Part shown: positions 51,159-59,813 of the stretch, in pieces
How the letters are laid out: each line of letters begins with the position of its first letter
How positions within the stretch are numbered: the stretch's first letter is position 1
Assembly (NCBI GenBank): GCA_040386935.1
Contig: JAZKEQ010000006.1
Location: forward strand, 71,564-135,563
DNA: 64,000 bases
Source: JABMMZ01 sp040386935
GTDB lineage: Bacteria > Bacteroidota > Bacteroidia > NS11-12g > UBA955
Reading direction: 5' to 3'
Program-made: the position numbers and the translations under genes
Notes under the pieces: generated by a model
Seen by the model: the letters and a program-made list of their open reading frames with translations, nothing else
Databases searched by the model: none
What the model was told of the DNA's origin: nothing

Positions 51159-51397
51159 TAACCACAAAGGGCACTGAGGAAAGGAGATAACCACAGAGAC
51201 CACAGAGTAAATGCACACAGAGAGCACAGAGGGTTTATCGAATAACTTAGGTTGCTTCCTTTTTACATCATTTTGGTTAAAAAAACGAAATCCCTATAAA
51301 AAAGCATTTGGATTTAGTCAAAATGTAAATATTCCTAGCTCAGCACATTCTCTCTGTGTCCTCTGTGTGCCTCCATCTCCGCGTTCTCTGTGGTAAA
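51159..51397. repeat. Imperfect palindromic repeat, copy 2
   Basis: Same ends and middle as copy 1: AACCACAAAGGGCACTGAGG, AATAACTTAGGTTGCTTC, AATATTCCTAGCTCAGCA, ending CCGCGTTCTCTGTGGTAAAA. It is longer by about 28 bases because the AACCACAGAGACCACAGAGT block is extra at the left end. No transposase and no coding capacity. Confidence 0.8.
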
Positions 51398-51408
51398 ATC
51401 CCCTTCTT

Positions 51409-52287
51409 TTAGAAATATATCCAATGCCCTTGTAATTTTCCCCTACTCAATTCAATAGCAGGCGCGGGTATCTTGATGCCATTTAATATCAAAAAAACAG
51501 TTTTTAAAGTGCTGCTTTTTGTCGGGATTTGCGTAAAATCAATATCAAGTGATAAAAAATACTGTCGGTAACGGGGAATGTAAGCGTAATCCTGCACCAC
51601 ATTATTCTTGTCAACCCACACATTGTCGTCACCGCCAACCATGCCACTGGCACTATATCCCAATGCGAGTCCTATCCATTTTTTCTTTTTTATTGGGGAA
51701 TACGTCAACCAATAAGTTTGTCCGTTATAATCTTTTAACAATCTTTCGTTAGCGGTGCTCCCTAAAACATTGGGCCGCAATGGCGCATAACCGGTAAAAT
51801 GGTAACTGAATTTCATGTGCACTTTTTGTTCTTGCCATAAAGCATGCTGACCCGCACTTAACAATGTACCGAAAGTATTGGCCGCCAAATCGCCTGCACT
51901 GGCACCCCAGCCTGCTGAAAACCCGTCCCATATTTCTATAGGATCCTGAAAAATGCTGCCAAATAAAGCCCAGCGCCATTGTCTGTTCTTAGGCACACCG
52001 GCCCATTTAGCCGCTTCGATACCTGCAATGCCGAGATAATAGGATGAATAGGCATGACCAAATTTGTCCATTTGTTGCCATTCTTTGTTGTCATTAAAAA
52101 AATGAAAAGAAGTTTTGGGGTAGTCTTTATACCACAATTGGGATAAGCCCGCATGCGCCAAAGCCGTGCCTCCCAGCCCAACACTGTAACACAAGATTCT
52201 TCGTTTTTTATAGTCAGTCGTATCGGCCGACCATAATGTGGTACTGAAAATAAGCGACAGGCAAATGATCAGAACCCTTGTTATCAT
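51409..52287 (-). CDS. DUF2279 secreted protein
   Basis: 292 residues with a signal peptide (TTLWSA). DUF2279 core visible: SFHFFNDNKEWQQMDKFGHA followed by YSSYYLG, then AALFGSIFQDPIEIWDGFSA-like segment and ASAGDLAANTFGTL. It continues as strand-rich outer-membrane-like segments to the end HWIYF. Function unknown; likely envelope. It is 2 bases from the stop of the phosphohexomutase gene, hence operonic with it. Confidence 0.8.
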   Translation of the reverse strand: MITRVLIICLSLIFSTTLWSADTTDYKKRRILCYSVGLGGTALAHAGLSQLWYKDYPKTSFHFFNDNKEWQQMDKFGHAYSSYYLGIAGIEAAKWAGVPKNRQWRWALFGSIFQDPIEIWDGFSAGWGASAGDLAANTFGTLLSAGQHALWQEQKVHMKFSYHFTGYAPLRPNVLGSTANERLLKDYNGQTYWLTYSPIKKKKWIGLALGYSASGMVGGDDNVWVDKNNVVQDYAYIPRYRQYFLSLDIDFTQIPTKSSTLKTVFLILNGIKIPAPAIELSRGKLQGHWIYF

Positions 52288-52289
52288 GG

Positions 52290-53687
52290 CTATAGAATAG
52301 TGGCTTTACAAGCATCAAGTATGGCATATGCTTTCTCTGATGTGGTACTTTCAGCATATACTCGCAATACAGGTTCAGTGCCGCTAGGGCGAATCATTAC
52401 CCATTCTTCATTGCCCAAATGGTATTTGAATCCGTCCATGTCTTCAGTGGCTTCAATATTGTAATTGCCGAATTGTTTGTAAGCTCCGCTTTTGCAATTG
52501 GCGATAATGGTTTGTTTTTGCGATTCTTCGATGTGCAAGTCGTAACGTTCAACAGCAAATGAACCCACCAATGCATAAGTTTCATTGATCAGTGTTTCGA
52601 TGCTTTTACCTGTTACCGCCATGTATTCAAGAATCAATAGGCCCATCCATATACCATCTCTTTCAGGAATATGCCCTTTTACAGCGATACCACCGCTTTC
52701 TTCTGCGCCTATCAGTACATCATCAGTAATCATGTACTCACAGATATATTTAAAGCCAATTTTTGTAGTAATGGTTTCAAGTCCCAATTGTGTCGCCAGC
52801 TTATCAATTTTAGAAGATACGCTGAAGCTCTTAACAATTTTACCGCTCAGGTTTTTGTATTTGGTTAAGTATTGCATCAACAGTAATATCAAATGATGCG
52901 AGTCAACAAATTTTCCTGTGCTATCAAAGAAACCAATTCTATCAGCATCGCCATCAGTTGCCAGGCCGCATAAAATATCAGCGTTCGACTGTATCAATGT
53001 AGAAAATTCTACAAGGTTTTTTGCAATAGGTTCAGGAGCCGTGTTATTGAATCCCGGATTGTATTCGCAATGCAGCATGTGCGCATCAGGTAACAGCGAC
53101 TTGATAACATTCTGACCGGCACCAAACATGGCATCATAGCCGAAATGTGGCGCATACGATTTCAATTTAGCGGTGTCAAATTTCTTCATTACTTGGTCGA
53201 TGTAAAAGGCTTCGAAATTATCAACCTGAATCAGTCCTTCATTCACGTATTCAGCCATAGTGCGCAATTCAGGTAATTTGGTGTAATCAATCAACCCTTC
53301 AATTTTTTCAATTTCAGAAGGAACAACAGGACCACCGTAAGAGGCTTTGATTTTAAAGCCGTTGTATCCTGCCGGGTTGTGACTGGCAGTAATGATAACA
53401 CCTGCAAAGGTATTTAAAACAGTATTGGCCAATGAGATCATAGGCGTGCTGCTGAATCCTTTTGAAACAAATACTTTGATGCCGTGTGAAGCCAAAACCA
53501 TGGCGGTAGTTTCTGCAAACATTTTTCCACCAAAGCGGCAATCATAACCCACTGTGCAAGTGTGGTTATCTGAAGTGCTCAATATCCATTTTGCAGTAGC
53601 ATCTGCTACGCGTTTTACATTTTCAACTGTGTAATTGTCTGCGATGATTTCGCGCCAACCGTCTGTTCCGAATTTGATTTTATACAT
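52290..53687 (-). CDS. Phosphoglucomutase/phosphomannomutase
   Basis: 465 residues, alpha-D-phosphohexomutase. Four signature loops: catalytic TASHNP (100-105, phospho-Ser102), Mg2+-binding DGDADR (245-250), sugar-binding EESGG, and phosphate-binding RPSGTEP near 438. Interconverts hexose 1- and 6-phosphates for polysaccharide and LPS precursor supply. Without alignment I cannot say whether glucose, mannose or glucosamine is preferred. Part of the GCDH-hypothetical-mutase-DUF2279 operon. Confidence 0.93.
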   Translation of the reverse strand: MYKIKFGTDGWREIIADNYTVENVKRVADATAKWILSTSDNHTCTVGYDCRFGGKMFAETTAMVLASHGIKVFVSKGFSSTPMISLANTVLNTFAGVIITASHNPAGYNGFKIKASYGGPVVPSEIEKIEGLIDYTKLPELRTMAEYVNEGLIQVDNFEAFYIDQVMKKFDTAKLKSYAPHFGYDAMFGAGQNVIKSLLPDAHMLHCEYNPGFNNTAPEPIAKNLVEFSTLIQSNADILCGLATDGDADRIGFFDSTGKFVDSHHLILLLMQYLTKYKNLSGKIVKSFSVSSKIDKLATQLGLETITTKIGFKYICEYMITDDVLIGAEESGGIAVKGHIPERDGIWMGLLILEYMAVTGKSIETLINETYALVGSFAVERYDLHIEESQKQTIIANCKSGAYKQFGNYNIEATEDMDGFKYHLGNEEWVMIRPSGTEPVLRVYAESTTSEKAYAILDACKATIL

Positions 53688-53700
53688 CTTTGTCTCTTGT

Positions 53701-54807
53701 CTAATTTTTTGAAAATTTAATGTAATTGCTTACCTGTGTCCAGTAGTAGTCTTTCAAAGCTTTTAAATACAATTCAGCTTCATCGGCAGGTATCATTGTA
53801 TTGTTGCATTTGAATATGGTAAACAAATAATTTTTTTCTGTTAAAATATCTTCCAGTGATTTAAATTTTATAAGTAATTGCCACTTCATTATCTCATCGA
53901 ATGTCAATGGATTGAGTGGTTTGTTATTGGCGTACAATTGAATTTTCTTTGGATAATAAACAATCATATTACCGCGTTTTTCCCACACCTCTGTGATTTC
54001 AATGCGAGTGATGGTAATCTCACTTTTATAAGTTTCGAAATTGTAATATTTACTACCACCTATTTCAAAAAATATTTCGCGATTTTCATTCAGGTAACTT
54101 TCAATTGAAGCCAGCATTGCTGTTGCAGGGTCATCAATGATTTGCAAGTTTTTGTCAATTACATAACTCAACATTTTTGTAGTTGGCAATTTTCTTAGAC
54201 CGATGATTTTTTTCTTGGAAAAGAAAGCCTCTTTCTTAATGGTTTGAGCTAAAGCCAAGTTCTTTGTAAAATCGGTATTGCCAAACTGTATAACACTGAA
54301 ATCATATTTTTTGCTGTACAATGCATCCATATAATTCAATTCTGCAGGTCCGTTTACATTGGTTGAAATATAATTATTCACCAAATGCGGAAAGGCCTCC
54401 AAAGCATCGACATAGCCAAATGAAATACGCCCATTCGAAGTTTCGGCCAGAAAAGAAAATCCTACCACATAAAATTCTGTTTTTCTTCTTGAACTGGTCC
54501 ACACTTCATTGATGAATAAGCTCTCAACATTTGCAAACGAAGTGTTGTTACTTGTTTCAATATTTTTAAGTGCAGAAGGGGAGATGGCAACCTGTTTTTT
54601 GGGTGAATCCCAAAGTATTAAAGTACCCTCATTAATTTTTTTATAAATCAATCGCGGCAATTCTGTCACCAGATTGAATCCGTTGGTATCATTCTGATTA
54701 GCTGCATACAGATGTATCAATACAGGCATTTCTGTATAAGCCTTAAAACGGGCTTGTGCAGTCAGGCAGGTGAACAGTGCAATGATATAGAGGAAAGACT
54801 TATACAA
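53701..54807 (-). CDS. Secreted protein, unknown function
   Basis: 368 residues with signal peptide MYKSFLYIIALFTCLTAQA. The middle and C-terminal parts (NNEVWTSSRRKTEFYVVGF-type segment; RIEITEVWEKRGNMIVYYPK then EIMKWQLLIKFKSLEDILT) have a repeat of EVW-x-x-x-R-x-x- plus a strand. This is slightly reminiscent of gliding/T9SS GldN-like proteins, but too weak to assign. It overlaps the GCDH gene by 8 bases and is followed 13 bases later by the mutase gene. Confidence 0.58.
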   Translation of the reverse strand: MYKSFLYIIALFTCLTAQARFKAYTEMPVLIHLYAANQNDTNGFNLVTELPRLIYKKINEGTLILWDSPKKQVAISPSALKNIETSNNTSFANVESLFINEVWTSSRRKTEFYVVGFSFLAETSNGRISFGYVDALEAFPHLVNNYISTNVNGPAELNYMDALYSKKYDFSVIQFGNTDFTKNLALAQTIKKEAFFSKKKIIGLRKLPTTKMLSYVIDKNLQIIDDPATAMLASIESYLNENREIFFEIGGSKYYNFETYKSEITITRIEITEVWEKRGNMIVYYPKKIQLYANNKPLNPLTFDEIMKWQLLIKFKSLEDILTEKNYLFTIFKCNNTMIPADEAELYLKALKDYYWTQVSNYIKFSKN

Positions 54808-56017
54808 AAGCGTTTTCTCCTGTTACTTCCATACCCAATATCAACAGATGCACATCGTGTGTTCCTTCATAAGTTACCACTGATTCTAAATTCATCATGT
54901 GGCGCATGATCGGGTATTCACCGGTAATGCCCATACCACCGTGTATCTGACGGGCTTCTCTTGCTATCTTCAATGCAAATTCTACGCTGTTGCGTTTAGC
55001 CAAACTGATTTGTGCAGGTGTGGCTTTGCCTTCATCCATTAATTTACCAAGACGCCAGCAAACCAATTGCGCTTTTGTGATTTCAGTAATCATTTCAGCC
55101 AATTTCTTTTGTTGCAATTGAAAGCCGCCAATCGGACGACCAAACTGAACCCTTTCTTTAGAATATCTCAATGCCGAATCGTAGCAATCCATTGCAGCAC
55201 CTAATGCACCCCAACTGATGCCGTAACGCGCAGAGTTCAAACAGGTCAATGGACCTTTCAATCCTTCAACACCAGGTAACAGATTTTCTTTAGGAACTTT
55301 TACATTATCGAATACCAATTCGCCTGTGGCACTTGCTCTCAAGCTCCATTTGCCATGGGTTTCAGGTGTTGTAAAACCTTCATATCCTCTTTCTACTATG
55401 ATGCCTTTTATTTTGCCTTCTTCATTTTTAGCCCAAACTACTGCAATATCAGCAAAGGGGGCATTGCTGATCCACATTTTGGCACCGTTTAATAAGTAGT
55501 GGTCGCCCATGTCCTTAAAGTTGGTGAGCATGCCGGCAGGATTACTACCGTGGTCAGGCTCTGTTAAACCAAAGCAACCCATCAGTTCGCCTTTGGCCAG
55601 TTTTGGCAAATATTTTCTTTTTTGCTCTTCGCTTCCGAATTTATAAATCGGGTACATTACCAATGAACCCTGTACAGATGCTGTTGAACGTATACCGCTA
55701 TCGCAGCGCTCTATCTCCTGCATGATTAAACCATAAGTAGTGTAGTCCATGCCACCGCAACCGTATTCGGCCGGTAACTGTGGCCCAAATGCACCAATTT
55801 CGCCCAAACCTTTAATCAGGTGATGAGGAAATTCTGCGCGTTGTGCATACTCTTCAATGATTGGAGAAACTTCGCGCTTCACCCAGTCTCTAACAGAATT
55901 GCGGACAAGGATATGTTCCTCAGTCAATAAATCATCGATTGCGTAAAAATCAGGTTGTACGTATCTATCCTTTCCTTGGTTCAAATCTTTTAGTTTTTCA
56001 AAATCGATTGCAGACAT
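54800..56017 (-). CDS. Glutaryl-CoA dehydrogenase-like acyl-CoA dehydrogenase
   Basis: 405 residues, FAD-dependent. It resembles glutaryl-CoA dehydrogenase (oxidative decarboxylation of glutaryl-CoA to crotonyl-CoA in lysine and tryptophan catabolism): RSTASVQGSLVMYPI, GCFGLTEPDHGSNP, KMWISNAPFAD, and the catalytic Glu384 in TYEGTHDVHLLILG, followed by a short tail. Its presence alongside kmo in the same window is consistent with tryptophan breakdown, but the genes are 8 kb apart. Promoter box TATTTTTG at 56044-56037. Confidence 0.9.
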   Translation of the reverse strand: MSAIDFEKLKDLNQGKDRYVQPDFYAIDDLLTEEHILVRNSVRDWVKREVSPIIEEYAQRAEFPHHLIKGLGEIGAFGPQLPAEYGCGGMDYTTYGLIMQEIERCDSGIRSTASVQGSLVMYPIYKFGSEEQKRKYLPKLAKGELMGCFGLTEPDHGSNPAGMLTNFKDMGDHYLLNGAKMWISNAPFADIAVVWAKNEEGKIKGIIVERGYEGFTTPETHGKWSLRASATGELVFDNVKVPKENLLPGVEGLKGPLTCLNSARYGISWGALGAAMDCYDSALRYSKERVQFGRPIGGFQLQQKKLAEMITEITKAQLVCWRLGKLMDEGKATPAQISLAKRNSVEFALKIAREARQIHGGMGITGEYPIMRHMMNLESVVTYEGTHDVHLLILGMEVTGENAFV

Positions 56018-56036
56018 GGTGTAATAATATTTTTTG

Positions 56037-56044
56037 CAAAAATA
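56037..56044 (-). promoter_or_regulatory. -7 box TATTTTTG of the GCDH operon
   Basis: Minus-strand TATTTTTG, 20 bases from the ATG at 56017. No good -33 TTG. Confidence 0.45.
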
Positions 56045-56083
56045 AATATTTTACTTTGATTGCGGGAGCAAAATAGTGGAATA

Positions 56084-56440
56084 ATGAAAGAAGCAGGAAG
56101 TGTAACCGTAAAAGTGGAGGATTTAGAAGTGTATATCGGCAAGGGATTGTACGATGCCGAGCGCAAAGTTGAAAATCATTTCAAAGTATCGGCAGAGCTG
56201 TGTTATCAACGTTCAGCGATAGGAGAGAATGAGTTTGTAAATTATGAATCAATTGCTGAAATTATAGCCGGCCAAATGCATTCTGATGAAAAATTACTGG
56301 AGAATATTGCCTTTAAATCTTTACAAGCCATGAAAGAAAAATGGCCCTTTGCCACAACCTGTAAAATAATTATTCGAAAATTACATCCGGCCTTTACCAA
56401 TCAGGTGATTGGAGCTGTTGTTGTTGAGGTAAGTATTTAA
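56084..56440 (+). CDS. folB: Dihydroneopterin aldolase
   Basis: 118 residues from ATG 56084 (MKEAGSVTVKVEDLEVYIGK), an upstream frame to 56060 being less likely. Folate-synthesis enzyme that splits dihydroneopterin to 6-hydroxymethyl-dihydropterin and glycolaldehyde. The N-terminal V-x-G-x-x-G-like loop, VNYESIAEII around the pterin-binding Glu, LLENIAFKSLQAM with the catalytic Lys region, and final ANQVIGAVVVEVSI strand are as expected. Divergent from the GCDH operon, sharing ~66 bases of control region. Confidence 0.88.
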   Translation: MKEAGSVTVKVEDLEVYIGKGLYDAERKVENHFKVSAELCYQRSAIGENEFVNYESIAEIIAGQMHSDEKLLENIAFKSLQAMKEKWPFATTCKIIIRKLHPAFTNQVIGAVVVEVSI

Positions 56441-56443
56441 CAA

Positions 56444-57211
56444 TCAACTCAGCGTAAACGCATCACGATCGTTTAAAAACGGAAATTGCTGACGGAAGGT
56501 TGTTTGACTCTCTTTGTATAAATTGAATTGAAAAACATCGTCCTCATTGTCGAATCCGATTTCTTCACCCATATAATTGATAATGGCTGAACCTCCTTTG
56601 TGGGCCACATCATTGCCGTCAAGCCCTAATCGGTTGCAGGCCACGATATAGCTTTGGTTCTCAATGGCACGGGCTTTTAATAATTGCTGCCAGGCGTATT
56701 GTCTTTTTTCAGGCCAGTTGGCAACATATATCAGTAAATCATAATTCACCGTGTTTCTGCTGAATACCGGAAAGCGCAAGTCGTAACAAACCAATGGACA
56801 GATGCTCCAACCTTTGTAGTTTACAATCAATCTTTCATTGCCTTTGGTATAGTGGTTGCCCTCATCGCCCGGACTGAATAAGTGGCGCTTGTTATAGCGG
56901 TGCGTGTTGCCATCTGCTTCCACAAAGAATAAGGCGTTGAAATACTTGCCACCATCTTCATGCATGATACTGCCCATCACCGCACATTGTTTGTCAGCTG
57001 CTGTTTGTTTCATCCATTGGAGTCCCTTTTCAGAAGATTCTTTTGCGAATTTTTTAGGTTGCATACTGAAACCGGTGGTGAACATTTCGGGCAGCACAAT
57101 CAAATCGGTGTTTTGAATGGTCTTTAATTTATTGGTGAAATGTGCCAGATTGCCCGCTACATCTTCCCAAAGCAATGTTGTTTGAACGACTGTTATATTC
57201 AGAGGTTGCAT
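56444..57211 (-). CDS. Nitrilase-family omega-amidase (YafV/Nit2-like)
   Basis: 255 residues with the complete nitrilase triad Glu42 (VLPEMFTTGF), Lys108 (RYNKRHLFSPG) and Cys142 (CPLVCYDLRFPVF). The YafV branch hydrolyses 2-oxoglutaramate and 2-oxosuccinamate to oxo-acids. It overlaps the aminotransferase gene by 13 bases. In the known glutamine transaminase/omega-amidase pathway the amidase removes the oxoglutaramate made when glutamine serves as amino donor, for example to finish methionine salvage, so this pair probably does that. Short gap of 3 bases to the folB stop. Confidence 0.87.
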   Translation of the reverse strand: MQPLNITVVQTTLLWEDVAGNLAHFTNKLKTIQNTDLIVLPEMFTTGFSMQPKKFAKESSEKGLQWMKQTAADKQCAVMGSIMHEDGGKYFNALFFVEADGNTHRYNKRHLFSPGDEGNHYTKGNERLIVNYKGWSICPLVCYDLRFPVFSRNTVNYDLLIYVANWPEKRQYAWQQLLKARAIENQSYIVACNRLGLDGNDVAHKGGSAIINYMGEEIGFDNEDDVFQFNLYKESQTTFRQQFPFLNDRDAFTLS

Positions 57212-58353
57212 AATATATCAGTGGCTTTATTGAGGGTTTCTTCTGATTTGGCAAAACAAAATCTCAATACTTTGTGATCGGTTTTGCGTTTATAGAATGC
57301 TGAAACAGGAATACAGGCAAGCCCTTTTTCCTTTGTCAGCCAATGCGCCATGTCTACATCACCCATGTCGCTTACCTTATCGTAACTCAACAATTGGAAA
57401 TAGCTGCCATTGCAGGCCAGTAATTTGAGTTTACTGCCCTTTAATCCGTGGCGGAATTGGTCGCGTTTGTTTTGATAAAACTGCCCCAATTCTAAAAATA
57501 AATCCTGACGGTCTAATATTTCAGCATAGGCGTGTTGTATCGGTGTATTTGCGGCAAATGCCATGAATTGATACACCTTGCGAATTTGCGCCATGATATT
57601 GGCAGGCGCTAGTAAATAACCCATTTTCCAACCCGTGGTATGGTAGGTTTTTCCGAATGAACTCACTACAACACTTCTGCTGGCCAGTCGCGGGTAACGC
57701 GCTACCGACTGGTGTTCAAAGCCATCGAAAATAATGTGTTCATATACTTCATCACTCAATATAATGACATCGGTACCGTGTACCAGTTTTTCTAATTTTT
57801 GTAAATCCTCTGCACTCAATATTGCCCCAGATGGATTATGTGGCGTATTGATGATGATCATGCGTGTTTTGATGTTCAGTAGTTTCTTTAATTGGTTCCA
57901 GTCGATGGAATAGTCAGGGAATTGCATTTCATACACGATTGCTTTACCTCCTGCTAATTCAACAGCAGGTATATAGCTGTCGTATGCCGGTTCTATGATA
58001 ATCACTTCATCATTGTCTTTTACAAGAGCAGTAATGGCGGCATAAATACCAAGCGTTGCGCCTGGCACCACTGTTATTTCTGTATCGGGATTATAAGTCG
58101 CTGAATAGAGTAACTGGGTTTTCTGGGCAATTTTTTCTCTTAAACACATTACACCGGGCATAGGTGCGTATTGATTTAACCCTTTACCCATGGCACTTTC
58201 TACCATTTTTTTGAGGTCGGGGTTGCAGTCGAAATCAGGAAAACCCTGTGCGAGGTTAATGGCCTTGTGCTCATTGGCCAATGCGGTCATTACTGAAAAA
58301 ACAGAGGGTCCCGACTGAGATAATTTATTATTAATGCTTCCTTCAAAGTTCAC
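57199..58353 (-). CDS. Methionine/glutamine aminotransferase, PLP-dependent (YbdL-like)
   Basis: About 384 residues from GTG 58353. Fold type I class-I/II aminotransferase: NLAQGFPDF near the start, TPHNPSGA, ILSDEVYEHI, and PLP lysine in SSFGKTYHTTGWKMGY (Lys235). Start chosen at GTG because the earlier TTG at 58362 lies inside the TACTTTTG -7 box and no ATG is present before the conserved INNKLSQSGPSVFSV segment. YbdL-type enzymes aminate 4-methylthio-2-oxobutyrate to methionine with glutamine as donor. Overlap with the omega-amidase gene supports this. Confidence 0.87.
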   Translation of the reverse strand: MNFEGSINNKLSQSGPSVFSVMTALANEHKAINLAQGFPDFDCNPDLKKMVESAMGKGLNQYAPMPGVMCLREKIAQKTQLLYSATYNPDTEITVVPGATLGIYAAITALVKDNDEVIIIEPAYDSYIPAVELAGGKAIVYEMQFPDYSIDWNQLKKLLNIKTRMIIINTPHNPSGAILSAEDLQKLEKLVHGTDVIILSDEVYEHIIFDGFEHQSVARYPRLASRSVVVSSFGKTYHTTGWKMGYLLAPANIMAQIRKVYQFMAFAANTPIQHAYAEILDRQDLFLELGQFYQNKRDQFRHGLKGSKLKLLACNGSYFQLLSYDKVSDMGDVDMAHWLTKEKGLACIPVSAFYKRKTDHKVLRFCFAKSEETLNKATDILCNL

Positions 58354-58359
58354 AGAAAG

Positions 58360-58367
58360 CAAAAGTA
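58360..58367 (-). promoter_or_regulatory. -7 box TACTTTTG of the aminotransferase gene
   Basis: Minus-strand TACTTTTG. It ends 7 bases before the GTG start, predicting a leader of zero to three bases. Confidence 0.5.
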
Positions 58368-58477
58368 ATACCTATTAGATATATAAAATAGCCTTCGGGT
58401 GAATTCCCAATAAATATTGCGATATTGTGTTAAATATTAAAATAATTAAACCCCATTGTAAGGCCTGTAAATAAAGG

Positions 58478-58493
58478 AAAAACAGCTGTTTTT
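58478..58493. promoter_or_regulatory. 16-base perfect palindrome upstream of the desaturase
   Basis: AAAAACAGCTGTTTTT, without loop, ~90 bases before the promoter box of the desaturase. A loop-free palindrome with A and T tracts suits a repressor site better than a terminator. Confidence 0.45.
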
Positions 58494-58582
58494 TAAATTT
58501 TATTTTTCTCACTAATATTCAGTAAAACAGTAGGTTATAGGTTATCAACAAGCGATATACTGAATTAAAAAGCAGAAAGTGT

Positions 58583-58590
58583 TATTTTTG
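58583..58590 (+). promoter_or_regulatory. -7 box TATTTTTG of the desaturase gene
   Basis: TATTTTTG; the ATG at 58604 is 14 bases on, so the leader is ~8 bases. No strong -33 TTG. Confidence 0.5.
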
Positions 58591-58603
58591 CACCAATAAC
58601 CAA

Positions 58604-59692
58604 ATGCCACAAATTTCTTTTGCAACCAACAACAGACAATTTCACATTGAAATTAACGACAGAGTAAAAAATTATTTTAAAGACAACAAACTGAGTCAAA
58701 GGGGCAATGCCAAATTGTTTTTCAAGGCATTCCTGATGTACGGAGTTGTGATAGCGTCTTACACGCTTCTGGTGTTCTTTCAGCCAATGCCTGTTGTATT
58801 AAACTTTTTATTATTAACCGTTCTTGGTGTGTTTTTGGCCTTTATAGGCTTTAATGTCATGCACGATTCTTGTCATGGTGCATTTTCAAATAACAGCAAT
58901 GTGAATGAGTTTTTCGGTTACAGTCTCAATTTTTTGGGTGCCGACTGTTACTATTGGAAAGTAAAGCACAATGTATTGCACCACACATTTACCAATGTTG
59001 ATGGCGTTGATGACGATATTTTCAAACCACCATTTTTGCGAATGTCTCCTAATCAGCCGTACAACAAATTGCACAAATACCAGAAGTCGTATATGTTGGT
59101 ATTGTATGGTGTTTCAACATTGTTCTGGATTTTCTTCATGGACTTTAATAAGTATTTCACCAATAAAATACATACGACTGAATTGCAGAAAATGTCATTG
59201 AAAAATCACATCATTTTTTGGGCAACTAAAATTTATTTCGTAGCTGTATTCATTGTAACGCCTATTTATATGGTAGGTGTAAGCAAGTTCTTGATTGGGT
59301 TCTTCTTTTATAATTTCATTATGGGTGTGGTTATGTCGGTAGTGTTCCAGTTGGCCCACGTAGTAGAAGGTGCAGTATTCGAAGATGCACAGGAAACAGG
59401 CGTATTGGCTATTCAAGAAGACTGGGCAATTTACCAGTTAAAAACAACTTACGACTTTTGCCCTGACAATAAATTTTTAACATGGGCTTTGGGCGGACTC
59501 AATTTTCAGGTCGAGCACCACTTGTTCCCTAAGGTGAGCCATGTGCACTATCCGCAAATAAGAAAGATAGTGAAGGAAGTAGCTGCTAAATACGGTATTC
59601 AACACAATGAGTTCAACAGTTTTAACGAAGCGCTCCAATCGCATTTTAACATGATGCATAAATTGGGACAAGCTGAACTGGCAATGGCTTAG
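58604..59692 (+). CDS. Front-end-type membrane fatty-acid desaturase
   Basis: 362 residues. Four to five membrane helices and the three histidine boxes of membrane desaturases: HDSCH (87-91), HNVLHH (122-127) and QVEHH (302-306). QVEHH instead of HxxHH is the signature of the linoleoyl-CoA/acyl-lipid delta-5/6-type group, but no cytochrome b5 domain is attached, as in bacterial members. It puts double bonds into membrane lipid acyl chains using a di-iron centre, changing membrane fluidity. Ends at a strong terminator. Confidence 0.92.
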   Translation: MPQISFATNNRQFHIEINDRVKNYFKDNKLSQRGNAKLFFKAFLMYGVVIASYTLLVFFQPMPVVLNFLLLTVLGVFLAFIGFNVMHDSCHGAFSNNSNVNEFFGYSLNFLGADCYYWKVKHNVLHHTFTNVDGVDDDIFKPPFLRMSPNQPYNKLHKYQKSYMLVLYGVSTLFWIFFMDFNKYFTNKIHTTELQKMSLKNHIIFWATKIYFVAVFIVTPIYMVGVSKFLIGFFFYNFIMGVVMSVVFQLAHVVEGAVFEDAQETGVLAIQEDWAIYQLKTTYDFCPDNKFLTWALGGLNFQVEHHLFPKVSHVHYPQIRKIVKEVAAKYGIQHNEFNSFNEALQSHFNMMHKLGQAELAMA

Positions 59693-59714
59693 TATAACCT
59701 TTAACGGTACTGAT

Positions 59715-59750
59715 AAAACCTGTAATACGAAAATATTGCAGGTTTTTTTT
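59715..59750 (+). terminator. Rho-independent terminator of the desaturase gene
   Basis: Stem AAAACCTG/CAGGTTTT with a 16-base loop, followed by a T run. Confidence 0.8.
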
Positions 59751-59757
59751 ATGTTTG
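59750..59757 (+). promoter_or_regulatory. -7 box TATGTTTG of the Spy-like gene
   Basis: TATGTTTG, beginning on the last T of the desaturase terminator. No clear -33 TTG. Predicted leader ~50 bases. Confidence 0.4.
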
Positions 59758-59813
59758 CGTGCAACCTTTTGGGGACTATGCCGACAAAAGGGTATAAAAA
59801 CAAATTAACCATT

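Larger units (their letters stand above)
50815..51408. other. Gene-free region upstream of ABC-F
   Basis: 594 bases containing the ABC-F promoter box (50846-50853, minus) and two adjacent copies of an imperfect palindromic element (50940-51150, 51159-51397). No plausible gene. Confidence 0.75.

Noticed and set aside
51211..51396. Small ORF inside palindromic repeat copy 2
   Set aside because: It lies wholly in the repeat, is not conserved in copy 1 and reads like repeat-derived sequence.
53701..54807. GldN-like gliding-motility protein
   Set aside because: Only a loose pattern of charged strand motifs; no other gld/por genes nearby, so it is left as unknown.
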